This document shows, piece by piece, positions 47,740 to 58,454 of a stretch of DNA of 64,000 nt. Below the pieces are notes generated by a model that was not told where the DNA came from, made no database searches, and was given only the letters and a program-made list of their open reading frames with translations. The DNA lies in assembly GCA_028023455.1 (NCBI GenBank), contig JAQFVV010012423.1, positions 8,166,269-8,230,268 of the forward strand, given 5' to 3'. The stretch comes from Epiperipatus broadwayi (lineage: Eukaryota; Onychophora; Udeonychophora; Euonychophora; Peripatidae). A program made the position numbers and the translations under genes. Each line of letters begins with the position of its first letter. Position 1 is the stretch's first letter.

Positions 47740-48529
47740 AGAGAACTTGTACATGGGGTGGGGTCCCAAAGATCTCTCCAGCAGAAATTGGATCATGGAG
47801 CTTTTGGACACATCATGATATAATTTTGTAAATAGTTATTTAGCTTCACGATCATCATCATGATAATGAAATAATTTCTCTTTTATTTTTAGTTTTTTTT
47901 GCTTTTAGTTAATCATTGACTTTGTATATAGGAAATATCTTAATAAATACCTACCATGGGGCATGGGTTTATATAATGAATAATTTAGTTATTGAAATGG
48001 TATAGATGCATATGGGACACATGCAAGCATATCTTTTGCTATGTGAATAGAATTTGAATCTTTATCTATTATTAATAAAATTTGTTAATGTATTTTAAAT
48101 CAAATTGTTTTCTAGTTTATCAAACTTGTTCATACACTTACTCATTAATTTAATTGATTAAAAATATGTGTATGAACATACAGAGTATTGTAACACATAA
48201 CACAACAATAGGGTTGGATGTATCTTAGGTCAATGAAAACATAGTTGCTATATAAAGTAAATTCACCGTGAAGAGATCCAAAGGCAACATTTTACCTGGG
48301 TTCAAATACTGACAAATAATGGAATCTGAAAGAGGGGTGAGGTATGGATGATGTAGCCTAAATTGTATCTAGATTTAATGAGTAACCCAAGAGCTAGCCA
48401 TTGGAGATGGATATGATCATTGGTTAGTTACTTTATCACATCATTCATAGCATCCTATGTGAAGACCGTAGGGCTGACTGTAGTTAGATGCATTTCCCCC
48501 TCTTCTGGTGGAAAACCTGGACCATTACA
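47740..48529 (+). repeat. Solo LTR, inverted relative to the 41.9-kb copy
   Basis: Ends ...ACCTGGACCATTACA at 48529, the mirror of the TGTAATG start of the 41858 copy. Mirrored blocks include AGAAGAGGGGGAAATGC, CATATCCATCTCCAATGGCT, TAAATCTAGATACAATTTAG and TCAGTATTTGAACCCAGG (all on the complement). The 5' part near 47750 (CATGGGGTGGGGTCCCAAAG) matches the GGGGATCCTTCCCC region of the other copy in mirror image. No flanking gag or primer site. Confidence 0.65.
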
Positions 48530-49199
48530 ATATTTATCAATGAGTGTCAGGTAGACACATATGTGAATTCTAATTGTTTTTTAAATTTTATTAAATGTGA
48601 ATTGAAATATATTCATTGTATGTTATAAAATGCATGTCTGTGCAGATATATATATACATGTGCAATTTATGTAAACCCATTAAAAGGTATTGTATATCAA
48701 AGTAATAACTTGAATTTTATATTAATCATGTAATCACAATGTGATAGTTTTTTTAATTGTAAATTATTCAAAATCAGGTTTGTGTGTGTAGCCAAATTCT
48801 AAAGACCTTAATATCATTTTTTCTGTTATTAATAAACTTATACATCATTGTAAAATTATTTCAGTGACTTAATTCCAAATGGTTTTTAGATCTTATGTAT
48901 TGTATTATCTCTTGATCACAGTATAGATCTTATGTTCTCTGAGCTAGATTTGAGCATAATGGTCTGATATATGGGAGTGTGTGTATATTACTGCAGGGAC
49001 ATCCAGGATGCTGGTTGGTGCTAAGGGTATATTCTTTAAAGCCCATGCACTACATTTTATTTAGTTTGGTCTATTAGAATTAAGTTTATAGTTGGACAGT
49101 ACATTAATGGTACTAAGTGGCCAGAATATTGATGATGATCAGCATGGTTTAATATCCCAGCATTATTGTTTTTATGATTGTATATCTTATGGATGAGCA

Positions 49200-49272
49200 C
49201 TTGTTGGTGCAGTGACAAAGGCAAATAGTTAATCTGCTCTACAGTAGACCCATTTCAAATCCAGTCACAAGA
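49200..49272 (+). repeat. tRNA-like sequence, probable SINE head
   Basis: TTGTTGGTGCAGTGACAAAG at 49201 fits an A-box; CATTTCAAATCC at 49251 fits a B-box at the right spacing (about 50 nt). The anticodon arm is unclear and acceptor pairing was not found, so it is taken as a tRNA-derived repeat. Confidence 0.45.
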
Positions 49273-49859
49273 TTGACTGTTGATTTACTTTTATTATTGA
49301 TCATTCATGATGATAAATAGTTATTACTTATACTAATTGCTAATGCTGGTGGATGACTGATCTCTCAAAGAATTAACAAGACCTCTCATGCTTTTATAAT
49401 ATATAAAATTTCTTATATAATTTTTTTACTTTAATATCTTAGTTTAAACATTAATATCTTACTTAAATCGTAAGTATTATACTTTTTGTAAATTTTATAT
49501 TTTGTTTATTTGGGGATGTTAATATTCCATTATAGCAGGAACAATCTCCATACCCCCCCCATTAGAATATATATATATATATAATGCATTATAACAGTGA
49601 TAATATATTTTATATATAACTTATAAACCACAGAAATATTTTCAGTTAATTTCTTAATCTTCTTCAATTAAAAACCATTTAAATTCAAATTTAATAGCAG
49701 TAAACATTATCATATCCTAAGATTTATGACTTTAATATTAGCATAATATCTATTAATTAAAGATATCCTATTTTTATTTATCAAAATTGCCTAATTAATT
49801 TTACTTTTATTATAGTTTCTCTTTTTATGAAGAATCTTAGTTTTTTTTTATATGTCATA

Positions 49860-49945
49860 GCATCGTCTGGGAGGCGAACCCACAACCGTCTGCAACCAAC
49901 TACTTGCTTGCAAGACAGCTGCGATGACCTCTTGGCCAGCAATGC
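49860..49945 (-). repeat. tRNA-like sequence, 86 nt, class II-like; SINE head or tRNA pseudogene
   Basis: The minus strand starts GCATTGCTGGCCAAGAGGTC (A-box and D-arm like tRNA-Leu/Ser) and ends GTGGGTTCGCCTCCCAG plus ACGATGC (T-arm with TTCGCC loop and acceptor). Six of seven acceptor pairs form (GCATTGC with ACGATGC, one mismatch and one wobble). The anticodon region CTGTCTTGCAAGCAAGTAGT does not make a proper 7-nt loop, arguing against a working tRNA. The minus-strand frame covering this site (49781-50023) and the plus-strand frame (49827-50147) are therefore not taken as genes. Confidence 0.55.
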
Positions 49946-51266
49946 TTGCTTGACGAATCTTAGTATTTTCCAGATTGAAATTGAAATAAACTCATATTTT
50001 TTTCGTGATAAATATGAAATCATTATTCATATTTTTTTATACATTTTTATAGCAATTGATGCTCTTTTAACCTTTTCTCAATACTACATCTTGATTCATC
50101 TATATATAAAGTGTTGCAATTACATAAAATTTGGTACACAATATTAATTTTTTATTTAAAAGATATATATATATTTGTGGAATACAAAATGCAACAATAA
50201 ATCTGTCTCTCTCTATATAATACTTGAAAAAATTAGCTGGGCATTTGAAACATATAAAATAGGTAGCTATTTTTCCTATTAACTTTGGTTAAAATAACAC
50301 CAATTGTTACATAAATCTATAAAAAAATAAAAGTAATAATGATTTACTGACAGCATCTATTTTTTTTGATCATAAAAAATTTGTTTACTTTCATTTTTGA
50401 TTGGGAAAATACTAAGATTTTTCATAAGAAGAAAATCCATAATAAAATAAATAATAAATACACAATTTATGTAAATAAAATTAGATTATTTTTAATTAAT
50501 AGATAATACGCTAAGGTTAAAATTTATGAATCTTGGGGATATGACATGATAATGTTCATTTCTGCTAAATTTAAATGTTTTTCAGTTGGAGAAAGTTAGG
50601 AAATTAACTGAAAATACGTATGCAGTTTATTAGTTCTTTATAAAATATATTATTGCTATTATGATTCATTATTTTTATTGCAATAATTATTTTATAACGG
50701 ATATTTCATATATATATATTCAGGTTTTTGGGATTATTTTATCAGTGTATCCTTCTTGCCAAGTCCATATTATAACTATCCATCAGAGCAGAAAGTCAGA
50801 CCACCTTCTCACTATTCATCCATTTTAACATTATCTTTCAGATGATTTACAGATATCAAATCCATAAATTTCCATGCTTACCATTAACAGCTGGATGATT
50901 TTCACTACACCATTTTTGAACAAAGTAAAAATTGGTTTTTATTCACTTTTAACACCTTCAAAAAGAATGAACCATATATAGTTTGGACTTTTTTATTTAT
51001 TATGTAGCAAAGTAAAGAATAGAATGAATTAAAAATTGTGTTGAAAAGCTTTGAAGATTTAATTTCATTTAAATTTATTTGATTGTTCTTCCATTGGTTG
51101 AGAGTAATTCAACACATATAGTGATTTGAAAAATTGGATTTTCAAAGCCTAATATGTCTTGTATGATTTCTAAGTTTTTCATTTTAATGCTTTAGAACAT
51201 ATTTATAACAGCATAAATCTTTATCTGGAGTAGAGATAGAAATAAAATATTTGATATGATACTTAC

Positions 51267-51481
51267 TTTTATTTACAAATGCGGTCGATAGAAAAACGAT
51301 ACCTCCAACAGTTAAACAGAAACAAAGAGATTTTCTCCTTCCGAATCTATTCATGGCAAAACTTGAGATAAGACAAGCAGGAATTTCCACAGCCCCACCA
51401 ATGGCAAAATTAATGAAATTATTTCCGTCTAAATTTAAAATGCTCAATGATAATCCAAAATAAAGTAATCCATTAGTAAAA
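51267..51481 (-). CDS. SLC22-family transporter, 215-bp exon (TM7-TM9)
   Basis: Minus-strand coding exon. Acceptor ATATATATAG, one base completing the previous codon, then FTNGLLYFGLSLSILNLDGN, FINFAIGGAVEIPACLIS, SFAMNRFGRRKSLCF and CLTVGGIVFLSTAFVNK, one leftover A, then donor GTAAGT. The FTN-x-(L/F)-x-Y-(F/Y)-GLSL opening, the GGAVEIPA segment and the loop motif N-R-x-GRR-x-(S/P) are typical of SLC22 helices 7 to 9. The exon length equals the 215-bp exon at this position in vertebrate SLC22A4/A5 as I recall it, and the leftover A joins AT of the next exon to give Asn without a stop. No frame damage. The preceding exon, expected to be about 100 bp, was not found in 51.5-64 kb. The protein would be a 12-helix plasma-membrane carrier of small organic ions, with the exact substrate unknown. 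Confidence 0.95.
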
Positions 51482-52113
51482 CTATATATATAAAAAAAAA
51501 TATATATATATAAATTAAATTAAAAAAAAAAAATTAAGGTATTTTTTGTTTGGGTTTGTGCTCTTTTATTTTTTTTAAAAAAACTACTCTATACAACTTA
51601 TTTCATATTTTTTACTTCTTATTTATTTGTTTAATTTCTTTATGCAACTAAATTCATACTTTTTTTTTAAAATTAAATTTCTAAATTTTTAGCTGAATAT
51701 CATCATTGATAAGAGCTATTGGCAAGCTAGGTGGAAATATTTAATGTTGGAAGTTATTACACATATGAATCCTTCTTTTGAATGTAATGAGCCTGACAGT
51801 TTTAATTTAATTCTTGGTCAGGCACAGTTGGTTTTCATTAGCTACTATTCTAGGTAAAATACTTTCCAATTAAGTAATTATAGATGAATAATTCTACACA
51901 TTAAATATTTCCACACACACATTTATAGGCACAATTAATTATTATATAAACTGATTTACCTAATAAAGAAAAGGATGAGATTTATTATCAAGATTCTAGT
52001 TGACAGCATGACGGAAAAGAGCTGGAGTTTGTTCTTGCAACTTTCACTTTTTTTTTCAAGCTTAAAAATATAAATGAAATATTTATTAGTTAAGAACAGA
52101 ATATTCAGAAGAA
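51482..52113. other. Sequence upstream of the 215-bp exon, presumably intron
   Basis: A/T tracts to about 51680, then mixed sequence. TGTAATGAGCCTGACAG at 51783 matches the start of the solo LTR at 41858 (TGTAATGAGCC), but what follows is not clearly alignable, so no LTR is called. The sequence ends in AATATTCAGAAGAA (52100-52113), the left copy of a 14-bp direct repeat. Confidence 0.4.
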
Positions 52114-52968
52114 CCACTAAACATCACATGATCACTATCTCATACTAGCACAATAATTGTTATTAAACAATTCAAAACAAAACAACACTCTCTCTAAAAG
52201 ACATCCCTTTTTTTACAATAATAAGGAAAAAAGGGTTTTTGGAAAGCTTGTGTATCCAATCCTCTCCCAACCCCTCCTATCCCCCCTCCTTCGGCCATTT
52301 TCTTGCTCCGGTGGTTGCTGGGTGTGTGCTGGGTTTTGCAGGCGCTCCTATGTTTTCTTGTAATCCCCCCTCCCCCCTCTTCCACCTTACTTTTAAATAT
52401 ATATATATAAAAATAAAATATAATTAAAAACAATATATATTTTTTTTATTCCATCTGGTATTGGATTGGGTTGGGTGGGTGTGGTTTGGGATTTTTTTTC
52501 TCATGCTTTTTCTTTCTTTCTATTGCTTTTTTTTATATAAAAAGATGGTTTTTTTTGGGGTGGTTTGTTGTTTTTTTTTTTGTTTTTTTTAATGGGGTTG
52601 GTTGTGATTGGAGGGTGGGGGTGTTGAGTTGTTTGTTGTTAATTTCGTCCCTCATTGTTGGGGAGGGTGGGGGATGGGTATGGTTAAGGAAAAGAAAAAG
52701 AAATGGGGGTGGGTGTGGGTTTTGATCCCTTATCCTTTTTAAGGTTTTTATTTTGTGGTGGATATATTTAAAAATATTTTTATTTTTTTTTTTTTTTATT
52801 TTTTTTATTTAATGGGGGAATGGGGGGGGGGGGGGGGTGGGGGGGGGTTGGTCAGGGGGGGCGGCTCGGTCCGCCTGCTTCCTGGGGACAAAAAAGAGGG
52901 GTGTGGGGGTTTTATGGGGGGGGGGTGGGGGTTTTTCTCTTTTTTTTTTTTTTTTGTGTGTATTTTTT
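52114..52968. repeat. Foldback end fused to a G-rich low-complexity tract, 14-bp flanking repeats
   Basis: It starts CCACTAAACATCACATGATC, the outer end of the 39-kb foldback family, followed by that family's TTATTAAAC. It then becomes C-rich and finally T- and G-homopolymer-rich, with G runs of 8-16 around 52819-52860 and 52914-52930. It is bounded by AATATTCAGAAGAA at 52100-52113 and 52969-52982, which looks like a target-site duplication. The open frames inside (Gly/Trp/Phe-rich, 52157-53073) are composition artefacts. The homopolymer part may be partly a sequencing or consensus artefact. Confidence 0.65.
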
Positions 52969-53174
52969 AATATTCAGAAGAAGGAATATTGGAGACATAT
53001 GTACACATTAGTATTATCAAAAAATATTAGAAGACCATTAAAAACATTCTCTTCAATAAAGTTAGATGTTTGAGTACATCAAAATTAAATAAAGTAATTT
53101 TTTTAATTTATTTAAGTATAAGATCTATATGTCTAAATCCAACATGGATCAAGATTTTATTCACTGTCAATAAT

Positions 53175-54300
53175 GCTTAATCTCCCACTGGATGGTTCAT
53201 GCCAAGATATCAGGTTTGGGAATCTTAATTTAAATTAACCCCCTTCCTTTTATGGTTAAATCACCCTTTCTATGCTAATTTATAAAGGTTTCTCAAATAT
53301 AAAAACAAAATAAAGATCACAATAACCATTTATATTTATGTCACTATGATTTAAAATAGCACACAGTAAATAAGTGTCCTTCATCTTGTTGATATCCTGA
53401 TTGTAAGGTTGAGCTATTCTCACACAATCTCTCTTGAAATAAAATCTTAATGGAACTCTGTAGGCTCTCAATATTTCCCCCTGTATGGTCATTCTCATTG
53501 CTTATGAGTTTCTCCACACTGTTAAGTATTAGAATGGTGTTGTTTTCTTCACAACTTATCTACCTTCTAGCCCCTACACATTGCACTGTAACATTGATGC
53601 ATAGTAGAATATTATAAGTAGGTAGATATTAATGTTTTAGTTCTCCATCACTTTTGACTTACTCTCCTAGCAGACAAGTGTTATTATTAATATATATAAT
53701 TTTAAAGTTATAGCAAGTGAAGAAAAAAAAAGTCAACTTCCATTAATTTAATAATAATGTAGAACTATCGATTGTTATTTAATTTGCTACCATGCAGTTA
53801 TAGTTCAGTTTTCTTTTTGTTGATTTGAATTTCTCTTGGCCTTTCAAATATCATCAATTTGGTTTTCTAAAGTTAGTTTAAGTAGGTATAAGCTCTGCAG
53901 CTGGTGTTCATTAGCAAATGCTGATTTTAAAAAAAGAAAAATAGAAAAGAAAAATCTTCCGATAAAGTATATATATATTTTGATTCTATCTTTTATCTGA
54001 ATGAAATCAAGATTGATTGGTATTTTTGCTCATGAACACACGCGGCTCATGTCTCACTATGCTGACCTATTATTACACACACTCCATAAATTTATTAGGT
54101 TAAAATAATCATCTAATTAATTCTTTATTTCCATGTTTGGTTATCTAGCAATAGCTTGACATAAAGTCATTGCTTTGTGCAATGGCTCTTTTATGTTATC
54201 AAAATCAGTCAATAGTATAAAAAACAATCACTTTTGGTTTATGTCCTTTTTTATACATATAAGTGATCTACCAGTTTATACTGAATTATAACTATTGTCA
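53175..54300. repeat. Direct repeat copy A, about 1.13 kb
   Basis: Collinear with 60960-62240. Shared stretches include AATCTCCCACTGG, TTAAATCACCCTTTCTA, GGTTTCTCAAATATAAAAA, CTAGCCCCTACACATTGCAC, ATTTCTCTTGGCCTTTCAAA, AGCTTGACATAAAGTCATTG and CAGTTTATACTGAATTATAA. The copies differ by indels (copy B has an extra block near 61216-61290). They sit in the same orientation on either side of the gypsy remnant and could be its LTR-derived flanks or an independent repeat or segmental duplication. No protein is encoded. Confidence 0.88.
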
Positions 54301-55090
54301 TACTTTTTCTTCTGGCTGCAATAATTCGATTTTATTTTAATTATTTTGATATTATATATATATATATAATATTAAAAAATATCAAACTGTATTTTCCACC
54401 TATGCATGTGTTTATCATTAAGGTATTCTTTTTTAACAGGGTTTAAATTTTTATGGCTTGAATTAGTAGTTGGTTAGACTCGGACAAATGGGTTCCTGGT
54501 GATTGTAAGTGATCATTACAACTCCCTTTCCCTTTAGGTTTAAAATTTTAATCTCAAATTAAAATTTTAACACTTTAGAGTTTTTAGTATTAAGTGGCAT
54601 GGTTCATAACATAACATTGATTTTAGTCCATTTCTTTGCATTATTACTACTTTTGATTTGCTACATATTATCTTAAACCCCAAACGATATCATTATTAGT
54701 GTGATGTGAATCTAAGGGCCTTTGATGGTTTCATGGTTGAACTCTCACTGGTTATGCATCCTGTCATAGATGACACACAGATTTGTCTGATAACCTCTAT
54801 CCTGATCTCTATGGAATCTCACTGGATTTCTGAAATTCTACTTAAATGTACGAGTAATCCTTTTTTTGGAGGAATTCACATTCTCTATTCTTGGTGAACT
54901 TTAAGGTATCCTGGTAATTGTGTATGCTTTCGCTATGGCATACCCTCAACAAAGCTTAACCACCCTAGTATATTTCTAACTGGAGATTTCTCTCTCTTTC
55001 TCTGGTGTTTCTAGGAAATTCTATTTAGTTTCTTACTCCTTTCACAAAATCTTGGTTGGATGACCAGGAGGGTCATCTAGTGTGTCCAAA
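54301..55090. other. Unassigned stretch between repeat copy A and integrase remnant
   Basis: On the minus strand the sequence just inside repeat copy A reads CCAGAAGAAAAAGTA and is followed by TGACAATAG, which would suit a polypurine tract and LTR start. However, similarity of the two direct repeats seems to continue a few bases past this point, which weakens the reading. The frame at 54706-54897 has no motif. Confidence 0.35.
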
Positions 55091-55094
55091 GTAT

Positions 55095-55430
55095 GGCTTC
55101 AAGGTTCATATATTGTAATGCCGTGAATCTCTCCTCTCTGATTCAGCCAATATGCATTTGGACTTGTGCATGTTTCAATGGTAAATGGCCCTTCATATGT
55201 ATTAAGGAATTTTTGGAGTGTGCCCTCTTGTTGATTACTCACATGGGCATTTTTACTATGTCTCTTACTAACCTTTCTGAGAAATCAATAGCATAATGGT
55301 TCTTGTGTAGGAAGTCTGGCTCTAGGATGATCTTATGTATCAGGCTATTCAATATAAGAAAGACATGATAGAGGGGATTACTATAGACATACTTTGGTAC
55401 TACATCCTCCCATGAACACATTATATTATT
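55095..55430 (-). pseudogene. Ty3/gypsy integrase C-terminal remnant
   Basis: Minus-strand frame with HYAIDFSERLVRDIVKMPM (about 55300-55240) and, after a small shift, QQEGTLQKFLNTYEGPFTI, then SPNAYWLNQRGEIHGITIYE (to about 55100). L-x-K-(F/Y)-x-x-x-(Y/W)-x-GPF-x-I followed by NAY-x-L-x-x-x-x-G-x-I-(H/R)-G is the C-terminal GPY/F-like module of gypsy integrases. The region upstream (CSWEDVVPKYVYS, 55421-55380) fits the end of the catalytic core. It lies only about 0.4 kb past the gag remnant, so protease, RT, RNase H and most of integrase have been deleted. Confidence 0.7.
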
Positions 55431-55799
55431 TATTACTCAACTTATAGTGATATTTACATTTCCCTCTTTCTTTGTGGTCCCTTGCAATAAAAAAGATGGC
55501 CTCAAGTACCATTTTAGTTTGGTTACATGCCTATTTTGGGTGTTTAGTTACTACACCCTGGCCTAGATAATTTTCCTGGGCTGTTGGGCAACTGGTTCCT
55601 AATTTATTATTGGGTGTCTTTTTCTTGTTGGGGGACCATATGTACAGAGAAGTCTATTGCACAGATTTCCCCTTACAGTGGTACAGGTCATTGTTATTCT
55701 TATGTTGTTTGTAGTACACCATGTTAATGGTCACATTCTCCTTCCTTTATTCTGGGGTTCTATTGGCCATGTAGTTTGAATTGAGATCAATGTTTAATA

Positions 55800-57360
55800 T
55801 AGAAGAGAGAATGCACAATTCTGAATGGTAGGTTTCATTTGATGATCCTTATAATCTTACTCTCACTATGATGGTATGTGCCGAGGGTTCTAATTTAGTT
55901 ACTTGGTGACAAAAAAATTTAGTGAGTGTCTCTCCTGGGGTTTGTCAATAGTTTACTTGAAAACATTAGTATAAGATTACTTCCCATCTATCTCTGTTCC
56001 AAAAGTTCTTGATTAGCATGGTATGGTTTAGTAGTCATCGAAGTTTGAGGGAGTTTGAAATAGACTGCATCTCCTTAAAAGTGGTACACTACAATGAGTT
56101 TCTCATCCTCTGCCAAGTTTTGGTTCACAGAGAAATACAAGTTAAGACTTCTGAGGTGTTCTATGAATGCTTTGTTTGTAGTTTCCTTAAAGACCTTAAG
56201 TTTTCCAAATATTAATTGCATTAATCTGTGTCAATTGATTCTGTGGGCCGATTATCTCTGTGGAAATTAGGTGTGGGATAGGCACTTGCAAACCAAGGCT
56301 GAAATCAAAAGAAGAGCCTTCAATGTCTTGGGGTGCCTGGCATAGTAGTGTATGACATTAGTATAGTTTGCTTAGTTCATTCTTCTCTTTCTTAGTGACT
56401 TCCAGTTCTTCCCTGATGTCAATCTGTTTCTTACCAATGACTTGGAGTTTGTGGGTTTTATTATTCCTATCCATCCCCAGGGGTAGCATTTCTTGATTCA
56501 ATTGGTACTCAATGATTGATAGCTTCATTCATTTGATCCACCTGGTCATGGACTTCAGTTTGGTTCCCAATAATCCTTTTAAATAATTCTTCATTTGAGA
56601 GGCCCATGGCCTCACTGGCTGCTATCTTATCCTTAAGTGCCCTAAATCCTGATTAATGGGCTTGGTAACCTGTGTCATGAATTGATATGGTCTATCATAC
56701 CATGTATGTTTTCCAACTTTTAGTTGATTTGGTTTTGGTAACCTTTCTGATCACCCCTCATTTCATTCTGAAAGCTTTCTTGACTCCAGTCCAGTTCTTG
56801 AAATTTACAACCCTGGATTTCAATGGCATTCTTAAAGTCATTGGTTCTTTGTTTGTATCTTTTATTATTTTCTTCTAACTCTTCCTTGATTTCTTTGACA
56901 GACTGCCTCAATTCTGCATTCTCTCTCTATTGTAAGTTGCTTACATCCAGTGATAATTGCTATATGTCTGAAGACAGTTTGGCCTTTGTGTTATTCTTGC
57001 TATCATATCAGCCTTCATGTCTCCTAAGCTAGTGACCATATTAACTTCAAAACTAATCAGTTTTGTTTCAATATCTTTCATCTCATTCATTTGCTGGGAG
57101 AGTAGTATAAACATCTTCATTGTCATCAGTTCTTCATGGGTTTGAGACACTTTGGCTGCATGTGTTCCATTGGATTCCTGTGTCTCACCAGTTTGCAGAT
57201 TTTCATTACTCATGGTTGCCATTTGTGGAGGATTGTCATCATTAGTTATGGATCCCCCAGGCACTTGTACAGGTTGAGATCCCTCCCTTCTGTTGGTAAC
57301 AGATAACACTATATCATTATTATTGTTCTCTGATATCTCCTCCATTTTCTTTTTACTCAT
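55800..57360 (-). pseudogene. Ty3/gypsy gag remnant, second element
   Basis: Broken gag read from 57360 down. The start (MSKKKMEEISENNNNDIVLS) leads into a polar region and a 139-codon frame to 56941. A coiled coil follows (MRQSVKEIKEELEENNKRYK, 56911-56720). Lower down are IEHLRSLNLYFSVNQNLAED and EKLIVVYHF, then GDAVYF (about 56150-56040), and TPGETLTKFF with HQVTKLEPS (about 55950-55880). These match the Retrotrans_gag pattern and parallel the first element's gag (L-x-x-YF, E-K-L, PGE-x-x-x-x-FF-x-x-Q-V-x-KL), so the two elements are related. Several stops and frameshifts. The element's 5' LTR would end at 57814, leaving a 450-bp leader. Confidence 0.72.
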
Positions 57361-57813
57361 ATATGTTAACTGCTTTTAACTTTCTGATTACTATAGGTTT
57401 ATCTGCTCTGAGTTTATTATATCTTTGCATTAAGTTTATTTGCCATTCTAATTGCCTTTGTGTTTGTTTGTGGTACTCATTTGTTTAGTTTTAAATTTTA
57501 GCATACAAGTTTAGACACTATTTTTATCTGCCTGCCTCCACTACTTTAAATGTTAGTTTATTAATTTTTTTTTTTTTGCTGGTCTCTCTCTATAGCATAT
57601 CAAACAGTTGAATCACTTGTTGCCATTTTCATAATAAGAAAATTCTTTCATATATCTTCTGTTTTATTAATTCTCATTCAATTCCATTAGTGATTATATA
57701 ATTGTTGGAATTCAAAAAAAAAGTTTTTATTTGAAGGCATAAATTCTGCCTATATCTATTTTATTACTTTCCCCTCCTTCGAAACTTCTTGTTTCTTGCC
57801 CCTGAAGTTGGAA

Positions 57814-58454
57814 TGTCAGATGAAACAGGCTGGCTATTCATATACAGATAAAGGAGAACTCATCTAACCATGATCAGACTTTGGATCTCCGGTAGGGTTC
57901 CCATGGTGACACAACAATGTATATAAACCTCAACCACATCCACCTCTTCCCCTACTAAATTCAGATATAATTTGGATTAGTTCATCTACATCTCTTCCCC
58001 TTTTTAGCCACGTTATGCACCAGTATTCAAACTCAGAGAGTAATCACATTTAACTCTCTTCAGGGATGGAATCAGTTAAGAAAAATTAGCTATTTCTATG
58101 TTGATGAGAATCTTGTCATACATGTTTTAATAATTTATTTTATTGATTGCATAAGAGTTTATATGGGTGTGTATGCACTTAAATGATGTATTAAGTTTGA
58201 AGGAGTGATAAGAGAGAGCAAATTTGGTATGAAATAAATTAACAAAAGTTTATTTACACACAAAATGTTTAACAATAATTATTAATTTGAATAGTATTCA
58301 ATGCTAAGGATGATTTTCTATCACTTATGTAATTAAATATTATCAAGTTTCCTACCCCCTTTCCCTGTAGTAGAAATTCATTCACTTGACAAGTGCTATT
58401 TGCATTAAGTGCAGAAGTAAATGAATAAACAATTTTATTAACAACAACAAAAAA
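57814..58454 (-). repeat. LTR block of the second gypsy element, inner part
   Basis: Starts TGTCAGATGAAACAGG at 57814 and shares ordered blocks with the 41.86-kb LTR: ACCATGATCAGAC, GGATCTCCGGTAGG, AGATATAATTTGGATTAGTT, CAGTATTCAAACTCAGAGAG, AGGATGATTTTCTATCA and TAGTAGAAATTCATTCA. It stops at 58454 where a GGTACT element begins and resumes at 60658. Confidence 0.7.

Larger units (their letters stand above)
30030..51266 (-). other. 21.2-kb SLC22 intron rich in transposon remains
   Basis: Intron between the 215-bp and 182-bp exons. Donor GTAAGTATC at 51266-51258; acceptor ATATTTTACAG at about 30040-30030. The individual insertions are listed separately. Stretches without a recognised element are 30030-30730, 36050-38440, 40110-40890, 42850-44828, 45581-47735 and 48530-51266 apart from the tRNA-like sequences. 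They are AT-rich with microsatellite tracts, and I see no gene in them. Confidence 0.85.

Noticed and set aside
49781-50147. Overlapping 80- and 106-codon frames
   Set aside because: Both run through the tRNA-like sequence on opposite strands; no protein motif.
51783-52100. LTR beginning at TGTAATGAGCC
   Set aside because: The first 11 bases match the solo LTR at 41858, but the following sequence could not be aligned by eye.
52157-53073. Cluster of overlapping Gly/Trp/Phe- and Pro-rich frames on both strands
   Set aside because: They arise from G, C and T homopolymers lacking stop codons; no motif and no consistent codon usage.
56009-57032. Plus-strand frames of 60-70 codons
   Set aside because: Antisense shadows of the second gag remnant.
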